Positions 1 to 12,140 of a DNA stretch of 64,000 nt are shown piece by piece. Within the stretch, counting starts at the first letter, position 1; each line of letters opens with the position of its first letter. A model generated the notes under the pieces. That model was not told the origin of the DNA. It worked only from the letters and a program-made list of their open reading frames with translations, and ran no database searches. Origin of the DNA: Blasia pusilla. Its lineage: Eukaryota > Marchantiophyta > Marchantiopsida > Blasiales. Made by a program: the position numbers and the translations under genes. The DNA lies in contig CM114271.1 of assembly GCA_050084515.1 (NCBI GenBank), positions 39,494,001-39,558,000 of the forward strand. Reading direction: 5' to 3'.

Positions 1-5
1 TGCAA

Positions 6-8
<3 letters not shown>

Positions 9-59
<51 letters not shown>
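9..59. repeat. (AT)n microsatellite
   Basis: Uninterrupted AT dinucleotide run at the left edge of the window, followed by a short ACAC stretch. It is simple sequence with no coding content. Confidence 0.95.
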
Positions 60-64
<5 letters not shown>

Positions 65-440
65 GAAGTATCATGAATCGTTGCAAAGTTTCCATGGGAG
101 AACAAGAGATTTTTAAACTCAACTTTTATTTGAGTTTGGTTCTTATCATATTTGAGTGGAGTAAAACTAGGAAGAAATTTGAAGTTTAATGAGGGTGTTA
201 ATTTGATGGAATATATCATTACAAACTAGAACACACAATAGACATTTAATGATTTTTTTGGTGGATGTAAAGATTTTGGAGAAATTTGAAGAGAAATAAA
301 TTGGAAAGAATTTTTTATGTGGTCTTCACAAAGAACATATGGGGAATCATAAAAAATTAACCAAAAATCATGGAAAGATGGCATTCCAAGACCATTAGAA
401 GAAATAGAATCAATGGGATTCTTTTGCATGAACCCATTCT

Positions 441-483
441 TTTTCTCTTTATTTGTACAAAGAGCATACAAATAAAGAGAAAA
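441..483. repeat. Perfect 17-bp inverted repeat
   Basis: Arms 441-457 and 467-483 are perfect reverse complements with a 9-nt loop. AT-rich, no gene adjacent. It could be a fold-back remnant of a small transposon; no function is evident. Confidence 0.8.
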
Positions 484-1118
484 GACCAAACCATGTTGGC
501 AACTAGCTGCATATAGACTATGAAAAATATTGAAGAGACAAGGTGAATAAAGTCATTTCATGACAAAGACATCTGTTGCTTTACAGGAGGAAAAAAATGA
601 TAAGTGATGAACACTAGGAAGAGTGGCCAAGGAGAGAATTTTTTTTTCTGAATCAAATGAAAAAAAAAATCACGTGATAAAATGAAAAAAAACACGTAGT
701 CTATAATAAGAACACTAAGATCTATGATACCTTACAATGCAGATATAAATTAGCTATCCATACCTAAATATAATTAGGTTATTTTTTTGTAATGGTAGTT
801 GTAGTCTAGCAAGAGGAGATATTGAGCCTTGGTAGAGAGGCCAAAAGTGACATCTTTGTCTCCCTTCATAACCTTTTGTGTAGAGGACATCCTCAGGGTG
901 ATTTCTTGGACTTTTCTAGGAGGTTTTTTATTAGTTAGAGCACGATCCCATGGATAGGGGTACAAGTCACCGCGATCTTCATTGTTGCGTCCAACAAAGT
1001 TTACCAATGGATAGTATGACACAACACGTTGGTCTATAGTAAATACTTTTGGTCATACCAAGTCGAGTTCATTGGGATGTTGGGCCGATTTTGCGCCCAA
1101 AAGTTTTGGGGGAAAAAA

Positions 1119-1146
1119 AACTGGCGACCCTCTATGGTCGCCAGTT
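1119..1146. repeat. Perfect 11-bp hairpin
   Basis: Arms 1119-1129 and 1136-1146 pair perfectly around a 6-nt loop. The arms are GC-rich relative to the surrounding AT-rich sequence. Confidence 0.75.
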
Positions 1147-2982
1147 CTTGGTGTGCATGGGATTTTCCCCTTAATGACATGTTGTTATAGTTAGGATGGC
1201 ATGTGTGAATATATCATCTTCTTGAACCCTTGGGGCTTGGAGAGGGTATATTCCAAGAGGAGGCTAAGAGAGGCTTATCTTTAAACAAATGAGCCCTCCA
1301 AGAATCCAAGCACATAATTGGGTAGTGTCGAAGATCCATAGTAGCCCTTGTGAGTCTACAAGAGTAAGGTTCGTTCCATTTTTTATTGGATAGTTAGATG
1401 CAAGTTTGAGTTGTTGGACACATGGTGGTTATCGTGTGTGGGATTACATATCACTACATAATCTACATCATTGATCACATCTACACAACAAATATCACCG
1501 ATCCTCCCAACATAGGGTAGGTTAATACGCATAAAAAAATACTCATGCATATATATCAAGATCGCACCAAAAAAATGAAGTAAAAACTTAAGGTTCATAT
1601 AGACAATTTCAGATCTTCTCTCAAAACTACATCTGCATATTAAGACATATCCATCCTTTGCTAGGAGGGAATACAAACTCTAGCGCTAAACCTCCAATGA
1701 ATTCCTAACAAGATGAGTGCTAGTAAGGCTCAACATGAGAAGGATGGCTTGTGAAAGCCATTCCTCTCACCTTTATATCCTTGGGAAAAGCCAAAAGAGT
1801 TCTTCCCCCAAAAATAACTTGCGTACACATGTTACTTGATGACTGTTGACTTGATCAATAGGTTATCGAATCATCTCACCCAAAATAGTAAAAGAGATGG
1901 TTTATCGTAAATGACCAACTTGGGATAATGGAGCTTTGTCCAAATTCATCCAACACCTTAGGATGAAGTTACGCCCAAACAACGTGCTAACTCTTTAGAC
2001 AGTTGATAAGGTAAAACTCTACTTGTTACCTAACTATAATATCATTGATGTGACATGGTGCACACCAAAAACCTAATTTTTTTCAATAGACAGGTATGCA
2101 TGGGTGATGAGATATTGGGCCCATTCATGCAATATGAATATTTTCAATGTCTAGGTAGCACGTACATATAGGCGTTGTTTTGATCTCTACTTAGAGATGG
2201 AGTTTAGGGGAGCGTTGGTACCTACTAGCATGCCATGAGGTTGTAGGTGTTGAGATGCATGGTTTTGGGTGGTTGTAGACATTAGTTAGTGGTGTTTGAG
2301 GAGCATTGATGGCTAGGGGATGAAAGAAGGCTCAATACGGTTTAGGTTTAGGTAGGCACCCAAAACTGAAGGTGGCACAAGAAATAATGATCTCCTTGCT
2401 ATATAAAATTTAGAGAGTGGAGTAGTAGGTGATTTCTTTGACGATTTTGAATCAGCCATTCAAAGTTGGGAGTGGTAGAAAAATCACATCCTTTCAAAGT
2501 TTCCAATTTGGTTCTTATGTGTGGTATTGTGGAGGTGGATGCTAGCTCTATTCTGAGCCAGGAAGTAGTTGGGGCATCTGACTTACAATGTGTCATTGTG
2601 GAATTGCCAGAATTGGACCCATTGTCAAGTGAGGCTAGGAAAAATGAGTTGTTTCCATAATCATTTTGGTTGTTTGAGCTGGTGAGGACCCATTGATGAG
2701 TCCTATTTGAGTGGCTCTTATTCTTAATGGGGGGCCAAGTATGTTAAGAAGTGTGATAGGTGTATTAGTGGAGATTTTGAGAGCCCAAGATAAGCTATGT
2801 TTGAGCATGTTGTTGGGGGCAATGTCAATGGTGTGCTGAGTGCCTCAATGTTTTCCCATGGATATGGCAACATTGGATGTAGGGCTAGTTGAGGTGGTTT
2901 GATTTGTTGTCAGACTTAGTGAGAGTTGTGGTGTGGTGGCATCATATTTTGAGTGTGTAGAAGATCCAGATCACCTCAACTA

Positions 2983-3035
2983 GCCAATGTCTCCCCACTA
3001 GAAGAGTCGCGCTCTTCTAGTGGGGAGACATTGGC
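2983..3035. repeat. Perfect 24-bp inverted repeat with 5-nt loop
   Basis: Arms 2983-3006 and 3012-3035 are exact reverse complements separated by TCGCG. Transcribed from either strand it would give an uninterrupted 24-bp duplex. No gene surrounds it. It may be a small-RNA-producing fold-back or a recent local inverted duplication. Confidence 0.9.
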
Positions 3036-3198
3036 GAAACCATCCATGTTGGTGGATTCGAGCAACATATGGCATGTAAGGGGCTCACTGGATAAGGAGT
3101 TGCCAATAAGGTTGGCGATGGAGTGTGAGCTAGCCACCCTTGGTTTTTTTCCAATATTTAGGAGTTGGATTCCAAAACCATAAGATTCTCCTTGGAGA

Positions 3199-3330
3199 GG
3201 ACATGATGGACCCCATAAAAAACCCCTTACAAAGGAGATGAGTTCATTAAGGAGGCCATTGGAAAGGACATGATGGAAATAGAAGCTAGAAAGGACCCCT
3301 AAAAAACCCCCTAGAAAAGAGATGAGGTTC
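3199..3330. repeat. Short degenerate tandem repeats
   Basis: GGACATGATGG occurs twice (about 3199 and 3267), and an AAAAAACCCC...GAGATGAG block recurs twice in the same stretch, giving an imperfect local tandem array of roughly 70-bp spacing. Confidence 0.5.
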
Positions 3331-6120
3331 GTAGCTGGCCACCCGCATCCCTCGTCTCCGTGAAATAGCCGTTGGCACACTTCGAGAAGGTCTAGGTTGA
3401 ATCATCGTAAAGGGGAAAGAAGAACTATTATTTCCGTTATTTTTCCCACAACCAAATATTAGAATTTGGATCCGGCGTACTAATCACAACCACATGTAAG
3501 CAGATGGAAGAAGACTTGTCAAAATTGATAACTTGATACGTTTAATAGAAGAAAACTTAGAAACTACGTCATGTTTGATTCGTTGTTTGAGTGGCTACAT
3601 TATTGTTGGAAAGTGGCCCTTCATTTCGAATTTCTTCCTTCAGTTCTCCTTTCTGAGCCAATAAGATCCTTGAAAGTCACTCTTTGAACCATCGCAATTT
3701 ACCCCGGTCTTCTCTATCGGGCCGTGGGAAAAGGGAAAAAGTGGAAAGGAGAGAAATGAAGATCGGTAAAGGTTGACTTGGACCACATGGATCGTGGGTC
3801 CTAGAGCATCCGTGGCCTCTTCAATTCGTATAAAGACCGTATGGGATACGTACGATTGTGGTCTGTCTGAACGGACCAGCGGCTACGATCGTGCGCCCTC
3901 CCGCCCTTGGCCAGTGGTAGCAAGCAAAGCAGTGCGAGTGCAACGTGGAGGTCCAGCGAGCGAGCCCCGCTCCCCAGCCCGTACAGAGGCCTACTATTTG
4001 ACAACGCAACTCAGCGCAAGGTCACGCAACGCAACTGAGCTGAGCTGAACGCCCGCGAGGTGGTCGGGCTCCCTCGCTCGCGAAGCAGCTGTATTTGTTG
4101 GGTTGGCTGGCACCCGGAGAGGGGAGAGTCGCCATCCACGGTCCGACATGCAGGTAGGTGCTTTTGGGCGTGGTCGTGCACGGGAACATGGAAGTAGTGG
4201 CGAGATATGACGATCCGAGGAGGAGGACGAGGTCGTTCGATCTGGTGCTGGAGAGACTGCGGAGGGGAGGGTTCCTCGATCACTTCCTTGTTTCTGTCCA
4301 CTACCATGCCACACTGCCACCGGCTTTGCATCGGGGAATTGATATCGGTCCCGTCGGATGACGCTAGGGCTTCGAGGATGGTGGCAGCTCGGAAGTCTAG
4401 TCAATCAGCCGCGGAGTTGGGATTTTAAACGGTGAACTTCTTAAACGCGCACGAACGTGAGGGGTGGAAAGGGCTCGCAGACATGGATCCTCTGAAGATG
4501 TAGTTTCTTATGAATGAGTCGGATCTTGCAATCGCATAAGGATCGATCTTCTACCTCTTGCTGTTTGCTATTGTATGCTTCGACTAGTCTAGATCTACGA
4601 GGTATGACGATGTGTCTCTTGTTAAAAGAGAATTTACAGTACTACTTACTGTAAGTCTTGACTGTCTAATTGCACACTGTTGCGCGATACTTTGCGGAAA
4701 GTTCACTGTTGTCACCGAACCTTCGTGGGATTCCCTAATTTTGATGCCGAATTCTTTGCGTCTTACTTGAGACGGTGCGAAACTGCGTCAATTCATTGCA
4801 GGTCTAAGCTAAGTCGAGTATGCATGATCGACATACATGTGACTCGAGCACTGTGATGTTCCTACTTTCGTTTACAATATTATGCGTCTGAGCGCTTCGA
4901 TCGCGGCGAGCAATAGGATAATCGATCGTGCGAGAAATCTAGCACTTACGGAGTCGGTCTCCGCCGAGAGTATTCAGGAATCCGATCCTTCACTTAAGGG
5001 AACTCTCTTCATTTTAAGTGGTATCCAGTGGGTCAAGGCTCGAAAATAATGGTTACAGCAACTTCCATGAGTCTCCGTTTGGCGTCTGTCATAGTTAACG
5101 TTGACGTGCTCACAGATGCGTCTGGATATATTTATGGATCTCGGAAGCTTCTGATGAAGATGGTGGTGGTTCACGCCTATGCCGCTCATCAGTTCTCTGT
5201 TGACAGTGATGAGATGTTTCCCGTTCTCCGTCGATGCTGTGAGTAGTTGATACAACACCCTCTCCTGCGCAGATGTGATGTTACGGTCCCGAGATCAATT
5301 GCTAAGTTTTCGTCTGACAACCCGCATGATTATTTATCGACCACTTTGGTAATGCCCTGCACGATTTCAGTTCGTGGAGTTTAACACAGGGAAGAGTGCT
5401 CAGGTTTGAGCCGACGGGATGATGCGGATTGAGTGAGCTGAATAATTACTATCGGCGATTTTTGGAAACTTAGCCGACAGCGGCATGCAAGTTCGAGTTT
5501 CGGACGCAGGTGCTAACTCTATTAATTTCGGACGAATCTGTGGGGTGTTACGGTGACTAGAAGGGAGAAGACATTCGGCGGTGCTTGAAGGCGGAATCCG
5601 ATATGGAGAAACGAGAGAGGGTTGAGAAAACAGAATGTTGAGCACTGTCTAGTAACATCCTTAGTTTCCGTGAAGGTCTACCGACGTCCGAATCTCGTGA
5701 AGGTCTCTCCTTCACCGAGCACTCGGTGTCAGCAATGATCGTAATTACGTTCAACTTTCACGGATATGCCGATACAGTTGTTTTCTGGGAGAGTCGCAGC
5801 ATGAAGGAGCACGTGGGCCAATCTCCGAGTTCGAAGAAACCGAATGTACAATGATGTCCAGTAATGAGTACTGACCGTCTCCGACTGACTAATAACAACA
5901 TGATCCAGAAGTTCACATCGTCAAGTGATACTTATTACGATCATTAACCTATGAAGGAAACGCGAACTTGATGGGACATTGATGAAGAGTGCCTGGCTGG
6001 AGATGACGTATCTGGCTTTGATCGGAAACACGTTCAAGCTGATCCCTTTGGAATATATGCATTTGGGACGCTAGGTGCGTACTACTCTTGAGAATCACTA
6101 ATCGTCTTCGTACTTCTTGT
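3331..6120. other. GC-richer region without recognisable gene
   Basis: Composition is more GC-rich around 3.8-4.4 kb, and overlapping open frames occur on both strands there, as expected by chance in GC-rich DNA. No known domain was seen in any frame. Confidence 0.45.
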
Positions 6121-6185
6121 TCTTTGAGCACCCGCGGGATTTGAACCTGGGTGTTCCAACCACTACTACGCCTTTTAGGTAACCA
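6121..6185 (-). repeat. tRNA-derived SINE-like Pol III promoter motif
   Basis: On the minus strand a B-box consensus match GGTTCAAATCC lies at 6137-6147, preceded about 27 nt upstream by an A-box-like GGCGTAGTAGTGG. The T-arm stem is imperfect and the A-B spacing is short, so this is not a functional tRNA gene. A degenerate tRNA-derived SINE head is the best reading. No poly-A or poly-T tail was identified. Confidence 0.4.
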
Positions 6186-7252
6186 CAGTGTCCGTGAGAC
6201 CTATCGTAGAGCCCGATTCTCATCGAGTTCGCGGAGTGAAATTTCATCTACGAAAGTGAAATGCTCGGACGTCAGCCCCCGGGCTGTGGTTGGGTTAGTG
6301 CAAGTGCTGATTATGCTGGAACTCCATTCGCTCACTTCAAATGCTCCTGTGCACTCGAAGAAGAGTCTTGGTTGTGTCTACACGGACACACGTCCAGCTG
6401 CCATGTCCGGTCGAGGGTGCTCTCTGTAAATATCTCACAAAGAACAGTCCTAAATCAATTTTTTCATTCGATCGATCATACATCGTAAAATACGCAAATT
6501 GAACAGGCCGCGTACAGAACTGATTCGTATCGACGTCGTACTTGTGCACCTCCCGGGCCGTTTTCCAGGCACTTCACCCATTTATTGTCGGTGACGCGTC
6601 CAATTGCCGTTCCCTCGCGAGAATGTTTGGAGGCACAGCCGAAGTGCAATGAATGCAGGAAAGCCTGTTGTTTGCAGGACTTGAAGTGCGTGCATCTTAA
6701 CCGCGTCCTTAGGACGATGTGTTTCGAGGAGATGCATGCAGGAAAGCCTGCTGTTTGGAGTACTTAAGGTCGTGCTTCTTAATCGCATCCTTAGGACGAT
6801 GTGTTCCGAGGAGAGAGAAGAGATTCAAGAAACGTGGGACGGAAGAAGGGCAACTCCATGAAAGATCGCGGTCAAGGCTCGGACAGTACCGGCATCCTTT
6901 GTAAAGGCTGCCGGCAGAAATGAAGATTTTCCGACGACCAGCTTTTAGGCCCGGGGACAAAACCGGACAGGGAAGAGGTAGCGCCGGCAGGGAGCTGCCT
7001 GAAGTCTTGAACGCCGGCCAGATTGACGAAGCCGGTTGGACTTTCCCGGCAGTGTAACTGGGATGTATTCAAACTGCCAAGCATTTTCCGACCGGAGGAA
7101 GGAGGTGCCGGGGCCCGACAGGTGTCAAGAGGGTAGTGGACAAGGGGGGGAGTGTGCAGGTTCATCCAGCCGTCCCTTCTAGGGTGCGGATGATCGGAAT
7201 CATCGGACGGCAAAGTGGGAACCGGGACTTGCGAGTCGGGAGAGAGGGAGGC
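6186..7252. other. Region without recognisable gene
   Basis: GC-rich sequence with a short local repeat: an AGGAAAGCCTG block followed by a CCTTAGGACGATGTGT block recurs around 6.66 and 6.74 kb, with a further copy of the second block near 6.79 kb. No coding family was recognised. Confidence 0.4.
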
Positions 7253-8460
7253 GGGGAGTAGGGTCGAGCCCGGTCGACCGTGTTAAATCTCATTTGCAAA
7301 TGAGACCGTGTTCGACTTTTGCAGCAAATTCTACTGAGCCTGCTCTCTCCTCCCTAGTTGCTCTCTGCCCGTGGCCGCGTGACTTGCATCGTGCTTTTCG
7401 TGCACCCGCTGCGTCGCTGTCGTCGCTTTGGCGCCATACCGCTCAAATCGCTCGTTGCCGCCTTGGGCGCCTAGGGATCGGACTCATCGGAGCTTCAGCC
7501 TTCTCGTTAATCTCTCAGCATTGCGGCAAAGATAGACAAGCACCCTCATCGGCTCATCCTCATCGTGCTCTCTGTCTCAGACGCTGCCACAATTCGGTGA
7601 CCTTCGGAAGTTCGGATGCTGGTACTGTCCGAGCCTTGGTCGTGAGAGAGGGAGGCAGGGGAGTAGGGGTCGAGCCCGGTCGACCGTGCTCGAGGCATTT
7701 GCCGCAATTGCAACCTTATGATGTTTTGCAGCAAATTTTGCTCTCTCCTCCTGGTCGCTCTCTCCCGGGGCGCGTGACCGCGTCTGTGCTTTCTCTTGCA
7801 GCCCCTGCTCAAATCGCTCGTCGCCGCGCTTTGGGCGCCTAGGGATCAAACTCATCGGAGCTTCAGCCTTCGTTAATCTCTCAAAGATTGCGGCAAAAGA
7901 CAAAGCACCCTCATCATTCGGTGACCTTGGTCGATGCGGTCCGGAAGCACAACTCACCCGGCGCGAAAAAGAGAATAAAGGCCTCACCGTACCTCTTCGG
8001 CATCCTCATCGGGCTCGGACAGTAATTTTTAGAAGATTAGTTTTTTACATTTAGATCGAGGGAGTAGGGTCGATTGTGCTCGAAGCATTTTATGAGTTGC
8101 AACTCATTTTCGCTCTCTCCTCCTCGAATCTGAATGGTCGTGGCGATATTTGCTTACTCTCGCTTGTCTTGGGCGCCTTGTTGCTTGATTGCTCATTCTT
8201 ATTATATTCGCTCAATCTTTGATTGCTCTCGCTGCTCGATCGCTAATTCACGCTGCTCCATCATTTCTTGTGATTGTAAAGCTTGCCAGCCACCGCACCG
8301 TAGGTGAAAAAAAGTGGAAGAAATCGGACGAAATCGGCTGTCTCATCGACTTCCGGGAGTTGGACAGGCGAGTGTAACTCACTCGAGTCTCGACGCGCTC
8401 ATCCAAGCCTCATCCCCGCTATTAGGACTCGGTTTTGGGACTCGGGGAGAGAGTTGGGGA
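7253..8460. repeat. Tandem ~400-bp imperfect repeats upstream of hAT copy 1
   Basis: A block beginning GGAGTAGGGTCGA recurs near 7257, 7662 and 8063 (spacing 405 and 401 bp). Each is followed by a CTCTCTCCTCC segment and by related GCCTT...CTCTCA sequence; a partial fourth start is near 8545. The array lies directly 5' of the hAT copy 1 pseudogene in its reading direction, so it may be part of that element's subterminal or promoter region. The open frame at 7294-7842 lies inside the repeats and has no family match. Confidence 0.7.
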
Positions 8461-8879
8461 GACCCGCACACACTGCATTCTCCTCCTAATCGCCACTCGC
8501 TTATTTTCCTGTATTCTCTCAGGAGTTAGGGAGTTGGGGCCCGAGGGAGTAGGGGTCAGGGACTTGGGTTTTCGTTGCACTCTTGTATCTCTCTCTCTCT
8601 CGCTCTTTGTTGAAGTTTTGGGAGCCTTTCATTGGTTCTGTAACTTCTGTAAACCCTTGAAACCGTTTGAGCCTAAACCCTTTACAAAGGGTTTCAAAGT
8701 AGTGAACTCTCAAAGTTCCTTATGGAGGATATTTCAGCCAAGAATGCATGTAGGGGTAAGAGACAAAAATCCCTTCTTGATATGGGGTTTATTTGTTAGT
8801 GAACCAGCAGTAAAGAGAGACCAACTCATGTGAGGAGATAGATTCTCCTTCAGATCTTGCCTCTTCAAAGATTGCTTTG

Positions 8880-11014
8880 GAAAGACTCTTGGTATCAAGC
8901 TTTTGAATGGATTCAATTTGAGCCTCACACAGGGGGAGGGTATTCGTAAAGTGTGCAAGGACTCGGGAGGGAAATCTGTATTTGCCACATCCGGAGCCAT
9001 CAATGTGAAGATTTCTGCCTTCACAGACCATGGTAAATCCAAGGAACATAAAAGCTGGCTTGGGCTCGGTATAGTGGTAGAAAAACTCTCTGAAAGCTAT
9101 TGCAAGCACCAATAGAAGCTGTGATTTAGCGGTGCTTAATCTTTTCGAGGAGCATACTTCATGGCTAAGTATAATATTGCATTTTCCTCATTCCTGGTCT
9201 CTGTACATTACTCAAATCTGGATCTATGATGCTCACAAAATCGATGTATCAGGATGACAAGACATGTGCACATATGATAACATGTATTAGTTTGGTAATT
9301 CAAAGATTGCTTCTAGCTAGGGTTAGACTTAGTCCCTTTTACGGAATAATGGTAGATGAATCCACCGACATATCAAGAATGAGGACACCTCGTTGCCTTT
9401 GTCACTTACCTTGATGAAGGTCAAGTGTGCACCTCCTTCTTAGGATTGATCAAGGTTGAGAACAAGGATGCCGAGTCCATTTCAGATTGTTTAGTATCCT
9501 TACTTAGGGAATGGGAATTGAATTTTGAGAAGATGGTTGGTTTTGGGTCGATGGGGCCAACACTATGGTAGGTAGTAGGAATGGGGTAAGTGCCCGTTTG
9601 AAGAGGAATGTTAACCCTTACATGACAAGCGTCCATTGTGTGGCACACCGGACAAACTTAAAGCTACTCTTGCAGCTGACAAAGAGCCCAGTGCAAGGAA
9701 CTTAGTGATGAGGTTGATAACATTTTGAATTTGTTGCATTTTATTTCAAGAAGAGTTCTAAGAGGAAGTCTGGTCTCTCTTCTCTACAAGAGGAGCTACA
9801 CGATTCTAGGAAAGTCATGAAACGGTATCGAAGGTCGGATGGCTTAGCGGTGGCAAGCCATTACCTCTTTATGTGATAGTTTAGAATCGGTCATGGTCTA
9901 CTTCTCTGCTTTGTGAATCGAGGGAAGATGATGGGGTAGCTTCACATCTTCTAAAGAGGTTAAAGTCCTTCAAAATGATTTACATTTTATACTTTTCGGT
10001 GACATCCTTCATTCTATGGCAATGTTGAGCAAGTTATTCGGATGAAGTTTGTTGATATATCTAGCGTTGCTTCTATTGTTCGAGATAGCACATGTTAGAA
10101 TGAATTATGTACATGAAAGTGTAGATATGAATGCCTATCTCATTTCTCAATCTAGCGGTTTTCATCTCCTTCCGAACTATGGTCCTAGTGATGGATATAC
10201 AACGCTTGCAATCGAGAGATAAGGGTTCTTTCTTTCATTCAATCCAAATGGATAGGGATGTGACAGAAAGGATTTAGAAGAAGCTGTTTTTTCAGAGGAA
10301 TTTTTTGAGGCCATATGTGTAGCTTTGCAAGAAAGGTTTGAAGACAATAACATCATTGGAGGTTTTTTGAGGCCATATGTGTAGCTTTGCAAGAAAGGTT
10401 TGAAGACAATAACATCATTGGAGGTTTTAAGATCCTCAATCCATCCCAAATGCCTTCTACCATATCTAGTTTAAGAGATTGGGGTGTGAGAGACTTGGAA
10501 ATGTTGAGCTCTTTCTATGGACAGGAAAAAACCTTGCATGGCGGGGTGAAAAAGCCTATTCTAGATGGTGCAGACCCTAAAGAATGAATTCTTGGCCTTC
10601 AAGATTGGCCATGAGAATGGAAGGAGAAGTCCTTCAAGGACTTATGGTGTATGGTAAGTGGTAGTCCGATCCTCGAAGGCTAAGTATGCTAATCTCTGTA
10701 TTTTAGGTGATATAGCTAGAGTCCAATGTGTATCAACAAGACATCATGTGAGAGCTTTTAGCATTCAGAATGTCATTAAGAATAGGTTAAGAAATAGCTT
10801 AACCTCTTATCACTTGGAAGCTTTGCTGAGGGTTAACATGGAGGGTCCAAAGGAGAATTTTGATGTGGATAAGGTCCTCATTTCTGCTATGGACACATGG
10901 AAACAATCAAAGGAATACAGATTTGTATATGCTAATCCAGAGTTGTACATTGTTCCTCCCGTTGAACTTGAAGCTGTTGAGGAAGGTGAGCTTAACCCTG
11001 ACCTTTCATCCTAG
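8880..11014 (+). pseudogene. hAT-superfamily transposase, copy 1 (decayed)
   Basis: This is the most decayed of three related hAT transposase copies. Recognisable blocks in order are a BED-like zinc-finger region around 8.9-9.05 kb (KSVFATSGAINVKISAFTDH), the DUF4371-type DEST motif (GIMVDESTDIS, about 9345-9380), a CAHRTNL-like block near 9.64 kb, a RWLSRWQA-like block near 9.85 kb, and the C-terminal dimerisation region (10.66-11.01 kb; ARVQCVSTRHHVRAFSIQN). The reading frame changes many times and a 62-bp out-of-frame tandem duplication lies at 10301-10424. The 5' end of the coding region is not identifiable, so the start is approximate. hAT transposases excise and insert DNA transposons; this copy cannot encode a working enzyme. 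Compare copies 2 and 3. Confidence 0.85.
10301..10424. repeat. 62-bp tandem duplication inside hAT copy 1
   Basis: 10301-10362 is repeated at 10363-10424 almost exactly. Because 62 is not a multiple of three, the duplication alone would frameshift the transposase. Confidence 0.9.
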
Positions 11015-11078
11015 TTTCTCTATGACTTCATTTCATTTTGCAAATGCTTTTACTAGTTATTTATTTTCTGTAGTCAAA

Positions 11079-11127
11079 CCCCTCCTACAAAGAAAGTTCA
11101 TTTTATGAATACTCCTTGTAGGAAGGG
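11079..11127 (+). other. Conserved 3' hairpin of hAT copy 1
   Basis: Arms 11079-11090 and 11116-11127 pair with one mismatch, just downstream of the transposase stop. Equivalent hairpins of different sequence occupy the same place in copy 2 (14210-14257) and copy 3 (61968-62018). Confidence 0.7.
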
Positions 11128-11308
11128 TTCTTAGCACCTCGGCCCCCAACCTGGTAGGGGGAATTCTGGTTCAACTCCAGCCAGAGGTAATGAGGAGGTG
11201 AGCTGGAAGGCTAAGAAGGGTTCTTAGCACCTCTGGCCCCCAATTGGGAGGGGGAATTCTGGTTCAACTCCAGCCAGAGGTAAAAAAATGAGGAGGTGAG
11301 TTGAGAAG
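11121..11308 (+). other. Two tandem tRNA-like modules at the 3' end of hAT copy 1
   Basis: Two ~93-bp units. In the second, CCTCTGG (11230-11236) pairs with CCAGAGG (11274-11280), enclosing a CCCCC/GGGGG arm and a T-arm (CTGG, loop TTCAACT, CCAG; 11259-11273). The B-box consensus GGTTCAACTCC occurs at 11168-11178 and 11261-11271. The fold resembles the acceptor and T-arm half of a tRNA. It could be a captured SINE or tRNA fragment, or a 3'-processing or regulatory structure of the element. Confidence 0.65.
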
Positions 11309-12109
11309 GCTACCGGGGACTTTCATAATAACCAGAACTAAACTGAAAGGTAGAAAATATGACAGCAAAAAACTGGCATGCCATTTCCAAGCCCATAAAA
11401 AAACTGGTGATTCAAATTACATGCAAGAAATAGCCTGAGAAGGGAAAAAATATTGGGCAAAAACCTGACAAGGTAAAAACTTTTAGGGGGTTGGCTGGGG
11501 CATATTTCAGAAAACCTAAATGATTCAAATAGTCCCGGTAAAAAACTGACATACTAAAAATAACTGTCCGAGCCCTGATCGCGGTACTGCCAGATGGTGC
11601 CCAGTCGATGATGAGTAGAAAATGAGTCTTAAATGTACTATTCACGAGGCTTGTGGTCGCGAAGACGTTTACTCGCGAACTGATCTTTAATTGTAAATCT
11701 TCACGAAATCTGTTTGACAGCGTCGGTTTGCCATTACACTGCAGCTCGCTTGCTCGCGCACTCTCCCGCTTTAGGGATGTGCAGCACAATCTGCAGCTCT
11801 TGAAGAAGTAACTTGTGATTGCAGATGACAAACCAATGATCAACACACAATATTTGCCGATTGTGATTCACAAACATCATATCATGACAAACAGGTCGTT
11901 CGTATTTTGTAGTTGTTCGATCCGCAAGCACTAAGCAGACACACACGTCCAGCTTGTCGATTTCACAGGAGTAAATCCACCCGCTCGATCGAATTAACAT
12001 GATCCCAAGCCTTTCGATATGACAGCGCTCTTGTCCTCGAGCTTTCAAAATGACGAGCGTCCATCAAAAGCGTCTCGCCATCTGCACCATCGCTGTCCAG
12101 ACTTATGCT

Positions 12110-12140
12110 GGGGGTCGATTGCCAGAGCCAATCGACCCCC
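12110..12140. repeat. Perfect 12-bp hairpin
   Basis: GGGGGTCGATTG (12110-12121) and its exact reverse complement (12129-12140) flank a 7-nt loop. GC-rich and strongly stable if transcribed. Confidence 0.8.

Larger units (their letters stand above)
61..2980. other. Region without recognisable gene
   Basis: AT-rich sequence. Open frames here are short, and none of their translations resembles a family I recognise. No splice-consistent series of exons was seen. The stretch contains two hairpins listed separately (441-483 and 1119-1146). Confidence 0.5.

Noticed and set aside
226-489. Minus-strand frame with a short resemblance (NPIDSISSNGLG) to the 20.8-21.4 kb frame
   Set aside because: The similarity is limited to about ten residues of low-complexity sequence; no DNA-level repeat could be supported.
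6121-6185. A functional tRNA gene on the minus strand
   Set aside because: The B-box is good but the T stem is mispaired, A-B spacing is too short and no acceptor stem closes; kept only as a SINE-like remnant.
7294-7842. 182-codon plus-strand open frame
   Set aside because: Lies within the ~400-bp tandem array, has no family similarity and is not conserved between array units.
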